A stretch of DNA of 64,000 nt, taken from Paraburkholderia silviterrae. Lineage in GTDB: Bacteria > Pseudomonadota > Gammaproteobacteria > Burkholderiales > Burkholderiaceae. Location of the stretch: the NCBI RefSeq assembly GCF_004353915.1, contig NZ_SMRP01000002.1, positions 556,795-620,794 on the forward strand, read 5' to 3'. Position 1 is the stretch's first letter. Each line of letters opens with the position of its first letter. Positions 29,634 through 36,922 of the stretch are shown one piece after another. The position numbers and the translations under genes were made by a program. The notes below the pieces were generated by a model. The model was not told the origin of the DNA. It saw only the letters and a list, made by a program, of their open reading frames with translations, and made no database searches.

Positions 29634-29930
29634 ATGCATTACCTCTTGATGTACGACCTCGCCGACGACTATCTCGAACGGCGCCCCGAGCACCGCGACG
29701 AGCACCTGGCACTCGCGTGGGCGGCGGCCGGGCGCGGCGAGTTGCTGCTAGCGGGCGCAATCGCCGACCCGGTGGACGGGGCGCTGCTGCTATTCCAGGG
29801 CGACAGCCCCGCGGTCGCGCAAGCGTTCGCGCGCGCCGATCCCTATGTGAAGGCGGGCCTCGTCAAGGCGTGGCGCGTGCGGCCCTGGCAGACGGTGGTC
29901 GGGGAGCACGCGGCGAATCCGGTGCGCTGA
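29634..29930 (+). CDS. YciI family protein
   Basis: 98 aa. The small ferredoxin-like YciI fold is seen in MHYLLMYDLADDYLERRPEHRDEHL (His-Asp pair), GELLLAGAIADPVDGALLLF and YVKAGLVKAWRVRPW. YciI-like proteins are small enzymes or enzyme partners, for example dechlorinases; the role here is unknown. GGAGACAAGCG precedes the ATG. It stands alone between minus-strand genes. Confidence 0.9.
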   Translation: MHYLLMYDLADDYLERRPEHRDEHLALAWAAAGRGELLLAGAIADPVDGALLLFQGDSPAVAQAFARADPYVKAGLVKAWRVRPWQTVVGEHAANPVR

Positions 29931-30075
29931 TCCCTGGCGCGCGGCGCACCCAGGGCGCAGTTGGTGCGCTCGCGCAGTCGTCTAGCCGGTGAGTGTTGGA
30001 TGGCTGCGCACACAATGTTCTCGGCCCCTGCATGCCCGCGATCCGCGGCGGCCAACCGGTGTCGCCTGCCAGGTC

Positions 30076-30726
30076 TCAATCGTCCGTCGCCGCGCGGTCG
30101 AGCAAATCGCGCACGGTTTCGTCGTCGACCTGGTCGAAGTCGAAATAGAACTGGCCCACGCTCATGAACGACGCGGGCGTGTGCACGCAGACGAGATCGT
30201 CGACGGCGCCCGCGAGCCGTGCGCGCGCACCGGCCGGCGCGACCGGCAGCGCTGCGATGATGCGCGCGGGGCCAAGCGAGGCGAGCGCGCGCGCGGCGGC
30301 CTTGATCGAGGCGCCCGTGGCCATGCCGTCGTCGATCAGGAGCGTCACGCGTCCTGCCACGGGCACAGGCGGCCGCGCGCCGCGGTAGCGGGCCTCCCGC
30401 CTGCCCAGCTCGATGCGTGCGAGGGAGAGCGCGCTCTGCAATTGCGCCTCGCTCACGCCGGCTTCGCGGATGAGCGTTTCGTCGACATATTGCGCACCGT
30501 TCGAGGAGAGCGCGCCCATCGCGAGCTCCGGCTGCCAGGGCATGCCGAGCTTGCATACGGGCAGCACGTCGAGCGGCGCGCGCAGCGCCTCGGCAACTTC
30601 GAACGCAACCGGTACGCCACCGCGGGGCAGCGCCAGCACGACGATATCGCGGCGCCCGGCGTAGGGCGCAAGTTGCGCCGCGAGCATTTGTCCTGCTTCG
30701 CGGCGATCGGTGAAGGGACGTTCCAT
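30076..30726 (-). CDS. Type I phosphoribosyltransferase domain protein
   Basis: 216 aa. The PRPP-binding motif is VTLLIDDGMATGAS (about 128-141). ALPRGGVPVAFEVAEAL supplies the early PPi loop and LDVLPVCKLGMPWQPELAMGA follows. Such proteins are often paired with dienelactone-hydrolase domains or stress genes, and their base specificity is unknown. The frame continues upstream to 30906, but MERPFTDRREAGQMLA fits the family start. Confidence 0.9.
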   Translation of the reverse strand: MERPFTDRREAGQMLAAQLAPYAGRRDIVVLALPRGGVPVAFEVAEALRAPLDVLPVCKLGMPWQPELAMGALSSNGAQYVDETLIREAGVSEAQLQSALSLARIELGRREARYRGARPPVPVAGRVTLLIDDGMATGASIKAAARALASLGPARIIAALPVAPAGARARLAGAVDDLVCVHTPASFMSVGQFYFDFDQVDDETVRDLLDRAATDD

Positions 30727-30956
30727 GAGCGACTCCGGTCCCGTGCATGGCTGAGGTGGAACGATCTGTCCAGTGTGCCACGTGCTGCACCTGCGTGAGC
30801 GGAAATCGCGGACAAAAAAGGGCGCTTGGGAATGACTGGCATTCAGGCGCATGCTTCGCAGCCGCGGGCTCATTTGCATACGCCGATTTCTCGTTTGGAG
30901 CGGCACGCCGGCATGGTTACGATGACCTCGAACCTTTCATCGACGAGGTCCGTGCC

Positions 30957-31214
30957 ATGTCCGATTCCGCCTGTTTTTCGACCCGTATTTCAGCCGCGCC
31001 TCCTGCCAATTTCGCGCCGCGGGTCGTCGAGCCCGCGCAAGCCGATGCGCCCGACGGACTCGGGCTCGCGCTGGAACTCACGTTGGTGCGGCCCGTGGAC
31101 GGCATCGCGGGGCAAGCGCTGCGCATTCATCTGCGCCATGGCGCGCGCATGGAGCAGGCCGAGACGCTGCGCGACCTGCTGCACCAGGTGGGGGCCGACA
31201 TCGTCGTGTCGTGA
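30957..31214 (+). CDS. Small hypothetical protein
   Basis: 85 aa (MSDSACFSTRIS...GADIVVS), not recognised. The second half (LGLALELTLVRPVDGIAGQALRIHLRHGARMEQAETLRDLLHQVGADIVV) reads as a compact alpha/beta sequence rather than shadow coding. The ribosome site ahead of the ATG is weak (CGAGG). It ends 12 bases before the 3' end of the LysR gene on the other strand. Confidence 0.5.
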   Translation: MSDSACFSTRISAAPPANFAPRVVEPAQADAPDGLGLALELTLVRPVDGIAGQALRIHLRHGARMEQAETLRDLLHQVGADIVVS

Positions 31215-31226
31215 GCGGGTTGGCGC

Positions 31227-32084
31227 TCAGTCGAGCGGCGTCGCGAAGAGCGCGTCGAGCAGATTCGACGACGAAGGCTCGGCGAGCCGCACCAGCGTTT
31301 CCACCATGTGCACCTGGCAATCCACGAGCGGGATCGCGCGAATCCGCCGCGATTCGCCGAACTCCGCGCCCGCGATGACGCCCGCGCCCACCCCCTGCGC
31401 GATGGCGGTCTGCAGCCCCTCGCGGCCATCCACATAGAGCACGGGCTCGACCTGCAACCCTTTGCGCACCAGTTCCGCCTCGAGCATCTGCTGTGTGACC
31501 GATTGGGCCTCGCGGAAGATCATCGGCTCGCGCACCAGCTCTTCGTAGGTCATGCGGCGCTTTTTCGCCGCGGCGCTCTCGGCGGGCACGACCGCCACCA
31601 GCGGGTCCTCGCGCAGCACGCGCGAGTGCAGGCGGCTGTGCACCTGGTGCGCAGCCGTGATCGCGGCGTCCACCTCGCTCGACAGCACGCGCCGCATGCA
31701 CTCGGTGGCGTTCGCGATGGCGAGCTTCACCACCACGCCCGGATAGCGGCGCCGGAACGCGCCGATCAGCTTGACGGCGAGGTCGGGCGCGTCGGCGACC
31801 AGTGCCAGCTCCCCCGATTCCAGCGCACCCGCCGCTTCGAGCAGGCGCCGCGCGTCGCGCTCGCAGCCCACCATCTGGCGTGTCACCGCGTAGAGCCGGC
31901 GCCCGAGGTCGGTGAGCTCGACGCCGCGCGGCGCGCGCTCGAACAGCTTCACGCCGAAATCCGCTTCGAGCCGCCGCACATGGTCGGAGACGGCCGGCTG
32001 GGTGAGCGAGAGCGCCTGTGCGGCGCGCGAGAAGCCGCCGTGCTCGGCAACGGCGTGAAAGGCACGCAACTGGGCGTATTGCAT
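31227..32084 (-). CDS. LysR-family regulator of the phosphonate genes
   Basis: 285 aa. The N-terminal winged helix-turn-helix (about 1-60) includes FHAVAEHGGFSRAAQALSLTQPAVSDHVRRLE; the effector domain spans about 88-285. It is divergent from phnW-phnX across 174 bases with an ATCGAT-repeat site between, the classic layout for a LysR activator of the adjacent operon. It is likely to sense 2-aminoethylphosphonate or phosphonoacetaldehyde (inference). The start MQYAQLRAFHAV at 32084 gives the family length. Confidence 0.93.
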   Translation of the reverse strand: MQYAQLRAFHAVAEHGGFSRAAQALSLTQPAVSDHVRRLEADFGVKLFERAPRGVELTDLGRRLYAVTRQMVGCERDARRLLEAAGALESGELALVADAPDLAVKLIGAFRRRYPGVVVKLAIANATECMRRVLSSEVDAAITAAHQVHSRLHSRVLREDPLVAVVPAESAAAKKRRMTYEELVREPMIFREAQSVTQQMLEAELVRKGLQVEPVLYVDGREGLQTAIAQGVGAGVIAGAEFGESRRIRAIPLVDCQVHMVETLVRLAEPSSSNLLDALFATPLD

Positions 32085-32166
32085 GGTGGTCGGCTCCCGG
32101 CTCGAAGATGCGCCCATCCGCGCCCGAGACGGGTCGAGCGGGCACAGCAGTGATGGTATAAGTTTT

Positions 32167-32193
32167 ATCGATATGAACATCGATTATATCGAT
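32167..32193. promoter_or_regulatory. Triple ATCGAT operator between lysR and phnW
   Basis: ATCGAT occurs at 32167-32172, 32179-32184 and 32188-32193 within an AT-rich island. It lies about 85 bases before lysR and 65 before phnW. The first two copies form a 12-spaced repeat matching the T-N11-A style of LysR sites. It probably controls both directions. Confidence 0.6.
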
Positions 32194-32258
32194 TTTACCT
32201 ATGTGCTGCGCTGCAGTAATGTGTCGGCTTTCCTGCTGACTATCACTGGAGCAGCTGC

Positions 32259-33431
32259 ATGACCATCCCTGCAGACCCGTACCTGTTGACCCCCGGCCCG
32301 CTGACCACGGCCGCAACGACCAAAGCCGCGATGCTGCGCGACTGGGGCTCGTGGGACGCCGATTTCCGGGCAATGACGGCACGTCTGCGCAGTGCGCTGC
32401 TGGAGATCGCCGGCTGCGACGCCCATGATGCAAACGGCGAATACGACTGCGTACCGCTGCAGGGCAGCGGCAGCTACTGCGTCGAGGCGATGCTCGGCAG
32501 CTTCGTGCCGCGGGACGGCCACGCGCTCGTGCTCGCCAACGGCGCCTACGGCAAGCGCATTGCCACCACGCTGCGCTATCTGGGCCGCCGCCACACCGTG
32601 CACGACACGGGCGACTATCTGCCGCCGCGTGCCGCCGACGTCGAGCGCCTGCTCGCCGCCCACGCCGACATCACGCACGTCGTCGTGGTGCACTGCGAAA
32701 CGAGTTCCGGCATTCTCAACCCGATCGAGGAGATCGCCGCCGTCACGGCGCGCCATGGCCGGCGCCTGCTGGTCGACTCGATGAGCGCCTTCGGCGCCGT
32801 GCCGCTCGACATGCGCACGCTGCCGTGCGAGGCCTTCGTCTCGTCGGCGAACAAGTGCATCGAGGGCGTGCCGGGCTTCGGCTTCGTCGTGGCGAAAAAG
32901 GCGGCGCTCGCGGCCGCGAAGGGCAACAGCCATTCGCTCGCACTGGATTTGCACGATCAGTGGGACGTGATGAACCGCACCGGACAGTGGCGCTTCACGC
33001 CGCCCACGCACGCCGTGGCCGCGTTTCTCGAAGCGCTGCGCCTGCATGAGGCCGAGGGCGGCCAGCCGGGGCGTCTCGCGCGCTACGCGCGCAATCGCGA
33101 CGTCATGGTCGAAGGCATGCGCGCGCTCGGCTTCGAGCCGCTGCTGACCGAAGCGTGGCGCTCGCCGATCATCGTCACGTTCTTTTCGCCCGCTCATCCG
33201 TCGTTCAGCTTCGCGCGCTTTTACGAATTGATGAAAGAGCAGGGCTTCATCATCTATCCGGGCAAGCTCACCAGTGTCGAGAGCTTTCGCATCGGCTGCA
33301 TCGGCGCGCTCGACGAGGCGGTCATGCAGCGCGTTGTCCAGGCCTGCGGCGCCGCTTTGCGCACGCTTGGCGTGCCCAGCGGCGCGCCTGCGCATGCGGC
33401 GCTCGACGCCCGCGAGGCGCTCGCGGCCTGA
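32259..33431 (+). CDS. phnW: 2-aminoethylphosphonate--pyruvate transaminase
   Basis: 390 aa class V PLP aminotransferase. It converts 2-aminoethylphosphonate plus pyruvate to phosphonoacetaldehyde plus alanine. YLLTPGPLTTAATTK opens the family. LQGSGSYCVEAM, HCETSSGILNPI and LLVDSMSAFGAVPLDM (Asp for the PLP ring) are present. The PLP Lys is in SSANKCIEGVPGFGFV, about residue 207. It is the first gene of phnWX, followed after 107 bases by phnX. Confidence 0.96.
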   Translation: MTIPADPYLLTPGPLTTAATTKAAMLRDWGSWDADFRAMTARLRSALLEIAGCDAHDANGEYDCVPLQGSGSYCVEAMLGSFVPRDGHALVLANGAYGKRIATTLRYLGRRHTVHDTGDYLPPRAADVERLLAAHADITHVVVVHCETSSGILNPIEEIAAVTARHGRRLLVDSMSAFGAVPLDMRTLPCEAFVSSANKCIEGVPGFGFVVAKKAALAAAKGNSHSLALDLHDQWDVMNRTGQWRFTPPTHAVAAFLEALRLHEAEGGQPGRLARYARNRDVMVEGMRALGFEPLLTEAWRSPIIVTFFSPAHPSFSFARFYELMKEQGFIIYPGKLTSVESFRIGCIGALDEAVMQRVVQACGAALRTLGVPSGAPAHAALDAREALAA

Positions 33432-33444
33432 GGACGGTGTGCGT

Positions 33445-33468
33445 GCTGCGCGCTTCCAGGCGCGCAGC
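33445..33468 (+). other. Intercistronic hairpin between phnW and phnX
   Basis: GCTGCGCGC (33445-33453) pairs with GCGCGCAGC (33460-33468) around a 6-base loop, with a short pyrimidine run after it. It may attenuate phnX or stabilise the phnW message. Confidence 0.5.
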
Positions 33469-33538
33469 CTTTCCCTCCAATCCAGACACACGAACTTTTG
33501 CAGCGCATTTTGCAGTGCATCTTCCAGGACTTACGGAA

Positions 33539-34342
33539 ATGAAATACGTCAAGGCAGTGATCTTCGACTGGGCCGGCACGGTGGTCGACTATGGCTCGCG
33601 CGCGCCCATGGGCGCGTTCGTCGAGACGTTCGAGCAGTTCGGCGTACCAATCACGATCGAAGAGGCACGCGGCCCGATGGGCATGGCCAAGCGGCCGCAC
33701 ATTGCGGCCCTGATGGCGCTGCCGCGCGTCGCCAAGGCTTGGGAAGCACGCCATGGCCATGCGCCCGGCGAGGCCGATATCGACGCGGTCTACGACGTGT
33801 TCGTGCCGAAGAACGTTGCCGTGGCCGCACAATATAGCGACGTGATCCCAGGGGTCGCGGCCGTCACCTCGCAACTGCGCGCCGATGGCGTGCGCATCGG
33901 CTCGACCACGGGCTACACGCGCGAGATCATCGACCAGATCGTGCCGGGCGCGGCCAGGCAAGGCTTCACCGCGGACAGCATCGTGTGCACGGGCGACACG
34001 CCCGAAGGCCGGCCGTCGCCGTACATGATCTACCGGACGCTGCCGCAGCTCGGCGTGTGGCGCGCGCGCGAAGCGATCAAGGTGGACGACACCGAAGTGG
34101 GTATCGAAGAGGGCATCAACGGCGGCACCTGGACCGTGGGCGTGGCCGTCAGCGGCAACGCGTTCGGCCTCACCGAGGACGAAGTCCGCGCACTCTCGCC
34201 GGAAGACTTCGCGCAGCGCCGCGAAGCCGCCGTGCAACGCCTGCGCGCCGCAGGCGCGCACTATGTGATCGACAGCGTCGCCGACTTGCTGCCCGTGGTC
34301 ACGGAAATCGAAACGCGGCTCGCACGCGGCGAGCGTCCCTGA
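33539..34342 (+). CDS. phnX: Phosphonoacetaldehyde hydrolase (phosphonatase)
   Basis: 267 aa HAD enzyme. It cleaves the C-P bond of phosphonoacetaldehyde to acetaldehyde and phosphate. The nucleophile is D10 (VIFDWAGTVVDYG), and the cap-domain Schiff-base Lys is K51 (GPMGMAKRPHI). GSTTGYTREI and the acidic KVDDTEVGIEEG complete the HAD motifs. With phnW it gives a two-step route for 2-aminoethylphosphonate as phosphorus source. No phosphonate transporter is in the window. Confidence 0.96.
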   Translation: MKYVKAVIFDWAGTVVDYGSRAPMGAFVETFEQFGVPITIEEARGPMGMAKRPHIAALMALPRVAKAWEARHGHAPGEADIDAVYDVFVPKNVAVAAQYSDVIPGVAAVTSQLRADGVRIGSTTGYTREIIDQIVPGAARQGFTADSIVCTGDTPEGRPSPYMIYRTLPQLGVWRAREAIKVDDTEVGIEEGINGGTWTVGVAVSGNAFGLTEDEVRALSPEDFAQRREAAVQRLRAAGAHYVIDSVADLLPVVTEIETRLARGERP

Positions 34343-34391
34343 GTTGCCGTGAGTTGTCCTGATCTCGCCTGATCAGGTGCGAGCGGCGAGC

Positions 34392-34430
34392 GCGATCCTG
34401 GCGGCTCGCTGCCGCCAGGATCGCTTCCTT
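34392..34430. terminator. Strong hairpin between convergent phnX and asparaginase genes
   Basis: Perfect 14-bp arms GCGATCCTGGCGGC (34392-34405) and GCCGCCAGGATCGC (34411-34424) with a 5-base loop, followed on the plus strand by TTCCTT. It is positioned to end both transcripts. Confidence 0.75.
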
Positions 34431-34472
34431 AAAGGCGATCGAATCCGATCTCGCCCGGTCATGCCGCGCCGC

Positions 34473-35585
34473 TCACCACGTCGCGGCAAACGCCTTCTGC
34501 ACCTGTGCGGGCGAGGTGATGCCGTTGGCGATCAGCAATTGCGTGAGTACGCGCGCTTTCTGCGGATTCAGGTCGAGTGAGACGACGAAGCCGCTCGTGT
34601 CGTCGTTCACTTCGACGTTGCGGTTCACGAATCCCGACCCCACGCGCGTTGCGCGCACCACCACGATACCTTGCTTCGCGGCGCGCTGAAGCGCCTCGAG
34701 CGCCGCTTTCGAGGTGTTGCCGTCGCCGACGCCCGCCAGCACGATGCCCTTGGCCTTGTTGGCGATGGCGTTGTCGATCTGCACGCCGTCCATGTTGGCG
34801 TGCGAATAAACGATCTCGACGCGCGGCAGCTGCTCGCCCGAGGGCAGCGCGTACTTGTGGCTGTCCGGCTGGAACGCCGGAGCGAGAAAGCGCACGCTTG
34901 CGGGATCGACGTAGCCGATCGGGCCGCTGTTGGGCGAAGCGAACGTCTGCACGCTCGTCGTGTTCGTCTTGGTGGTCGCGCGCGCCGACTGGATCGTGTC
35001 GTTGAGCACCACCATCACGCCGCGCCCGCGCGCCGCCGGGCTCGCCGCCACTTCGACGGCTTCGTAGAGATTGCTCGGGCCGTCCGCGCTCGTGGCCGTC
35101 GAAGGCCGCATGGAGCCCACCAGCACGACGGGCTTGTCGGTATGCAGCACGTTGTCGAGGAAGAAGGCCGTTTCCTCGAGCGTGTCCGTCCCGTGCGTGA
35201 TGACCACGGCGTCGGCTTCGTTACGGTCGAAGATTTCCTGGATGCGCCGCGCGAGCGCGAACCAGACCTTGTCGTTCATGTCCTGCGAGCCGATTGACGC
35301 CACCTGCTCGGTGCTGAGGTGGGCGAGCTTTTCGATGCCGGGCACCGCTTGTACGAGTTGCTGCGCGCCCACGGCGCCCGCGTTGTAGGCGTTTGCCGCG
35401 CGCGTGTCCGCCTGGCCCGCAATCGTGCCGCCGGTGGCGAGCACGGCCACGCGCGGCAGCGCGGCGGATGCAGTGGTGGAAGTGGCGGTGGCTTCACCGG
35501 CGGCCAGCGAAACGCTAGTGGGCAGGGCAGTGGCGGCAAGCACGAATGTGGCGGCAAGGCATTTGGCGCGGATGGCGTTTCTCAT
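34473..35585 (-). CDS. ansB: Type II (periplasmic) L-asparaginase
   Basis: 370 aa. A signal peptide (about 1-29, ending SLAA) targets the periplasm. The two active-site loops are seen: LATGGTIAG (catalytic Thr) and VITHGTDTLEET (Thr-Asp pair). SANMDG-type YSHANMDGVQ and GVGDGN complete the fold. It hydrolyses asparagine to aspartate and ammonia. AAGGAAAACAATC precedes the ATG at 35585. A possible FNR-type site lies about 100 bases upstream. Confidence 0.95.
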   Translation of the reverse strand: MRNAIRAKCLAATFVLAATALPTSVSLAAGEATATSTTASAALPRVAVLATGGTIAGQADTRAANAYNAGAVGAQQLVQAVPGIEKLAHLSTEQVASIGSQDMNDKVWFALARRIQEIFDRNEADAVVITHGTDTLEETAFFLDNVLHTDKPVVLVGSMRPSTATSADGPSNLYEAVEVAASPAARGRGVMVVLNDTIQSARATTKTNTTSVQTFASPNSGPIGYVDPASVRFLAPAFQPDSHKYALPSGEQLPRVEIVYSHANMDGVQIDNAIANKAKGIVLAGVGDGNTSKAALEALQRAAKQGIVVVRATRVGSGFVNRNVEVNDDTSGFVVSLDLNPQKARVLTQLLIANGITSPAQVQKAFAATW

Positions 35586-35909
35586 GATTGTTTTCCTTGG
35601 CGGTTGATAATCGTTTTTAAAATGAGTGCTGCGGAAAAAGATTATTCGCCAATTACGGATAAATTCAATGCCGCCCTGGAAATATATTGATTTATATCGC
35701 ATTGAATTTGAATCTAAAATGGAAACGCGCGAACGAATTGCTCAATAATTTGAAACTCAGAAAATGTTTCTTCCCGCCCGGATAATAAACCGGACGCCAG
35801 CCGGATTAGTGAATTCGCCGGCATCGGCCAGTATCGGGCCGTTTTACGGTGTAGCGCGGCCTGCGCTACCATGGCCCCCCTCGATGCCACCGCCGAATGT
35901 GTCCCATTC
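35586..35909. promoter_or_regulatory. AT-rich divergent promoter region, ansB / ynfA
   Basis: 324 bases between divergent genes, much richer in A/T than the surroundings. It contains TTGATTTATATCGC at 35687-35700, matching the FNR/Anr consensus TTGAT-N4-ATCAA in 8 of 10 fixed positions. In E. coli ansB is FNR-activated. No gene is seen in this stretch. Confidence 0.5.
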
Positions 35910-36227
35910 ATGAAGACGTTTGTGCTTTTCGTTGCCACCGCGCTTGCCGAGATCGTGGGCTGCTACTTGCCGTATCGCTGGCTGCGCGAGGGCGCGAGTG
36001 CGTGGCTGCTCGTGCCCGCCGCCGTTTCGCTCGCGCTTTTCGCGTGGTTGCTCACGCTGCATCCGAGCGCGGCGGGGCGCACCTACGCCGCTTACGGCGG
36101 CGTATACGTCTGCGTGGCGATGCTGTGGCTGTGGGCTGTGGAAGCGATCCGGCCGAGCGCCTGGGATTGGGCTGGCATGGCGCTGGCGCTGGCCGGCATG
36201 GCGCTCATCGCGTTCCAGCCGCGCTGA
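35910..36227 (+). CDS. ynfA: YnfA family (UPF0060) small membrane protein
   Basis: 105 aa with four membrane helices. [22 protein letters not shown], then [19 protein letters not shown] and [16 protein letters not shown], are family hallmarks. YnfA resembles small multidrug-resistance transporters; the E coming after the first helix start (AEIVGCY) is conserved. An efflux role here is inference. The start MKTF at 35910 is taken over a longer frame from 35871. Confidence 0.92.
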   Translation: MKTFVLFVATALAEIVGCYLPYRWLREGASAWLLVPAAVSLALFAWLLTLHPSAAGRTYAAYGGVYVCVAMLWLWAVEAIRPSAWDWAGMALALAGMALIAFQPR

Positions 36228-36241
36228 ATACGCGCGGCGTT

Positions 36242-36685
36242 TCAGGCAACCGAGTTGACGTTCGGGAATTTCGCGCGGAATGCCGGCGGCATCGGCACGA
36301 CTTTTTTCGACTCGTAGTCGAAGAAAACGAACCCCGACTTTGCCATCGCGACAAGCGCGCCGTCCGCGGGCCGCGTAATGCGGAAAATGATGTCGCCGCC
36401 GTACTTGTTGAAATCCATGATGCCCACCTCGAAACACAGCTGGTCGCGCGCGTAGGCTTCGGCACGATAAGTGGTCGCGAGATCCGTGACGATGATGCTG
36501 ATGTGGGCGTCCTTCATATCCTCGATGCCGGTGTCGAACAGGAAGCGCGCCCGCGCCTCCGAAATCATCGAGATCATCGAGTCGTTCGCAAGGTGGTTCG
36601 CCGAGTTGATGTCGGTGACGCGCACCGTGAGATGCGTCGAATAGAAGTACTGGTCTTCGGGAAAATGGAGCTCGATGCGGGCCAT
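36242..36685 (-). CDS. Hotdog-fold acyl-CoA thioesterase (4HBT type)
   Basis: 147 aa. VRVTDINSANHLANDSMISMISEARARFLFD has the Asp and the helix typical of 4-hydroxybenzoyl-CoA thioesterase-like proteins. A long hotdog sheet (LATTYRAEAYARDQLCFEVGIMDFNKYGGDIIFRI) follows. It probably hydrolyses an acyl-CoA; the substrate is unknown. It is convergent with ynfA (14-base gap). Confidence 0.88.
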   Translation of the reverse strand: MARIELHFPEDQYFYSTHLTVRVTDINSANHLANDSMISMISEARARFLFDTGIEDMKDAHISIIVTDLATTYRAEAYARDQLCFEVGIMDFNKYGGDIIFRITRPADGALVAMAKSGFVFFDYESKKVVPMPPAFRAKFPNVNSVA

Positions 36686-36812
36686 GGCGCGATGCGTTGA
36701 GTTGGAATGAGGGGCGCGGCGCGGGGCGGCTGGTCATTTGCAGCGTGTGCGCCGGCGCGCGCAAACCCCGATTTTATCGGTTTGCGGCGCCTCGTTGTCG
36801 GGCTCGCCGCAG

Positions 36813-36876
36813 GTGGCCGATGGGTGGCCGATGGGTGGCCGATGGGTGTCCGACGGGTGCCCGATGGGTGGCCGCG
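36813..36876. repeat. 11-bp tandem repeat
   Basis: Three exact copies of GTGGCCGATGG (36813-36845) are followed by two variants, GTGTCCGACGG and GTGCCCGATGG, and a partial copy. The array lies in the gap between the thioesterase start and the DUF5107 gene end. The 11-base unit keeps helical phase; length variation by slippage is likely. Confidence 0.9.
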
Positions 36877-36922
36877 AATGGCCTCGATTCGCGGCGGGAC
36901 AATGGCACAGGCGGGCGCCGCC

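Noticed and set aside
36813..36876. Tandem repeat considered as a CRISPR array
   Set aside because: Units are 11 bases and contiguous with no spacers.
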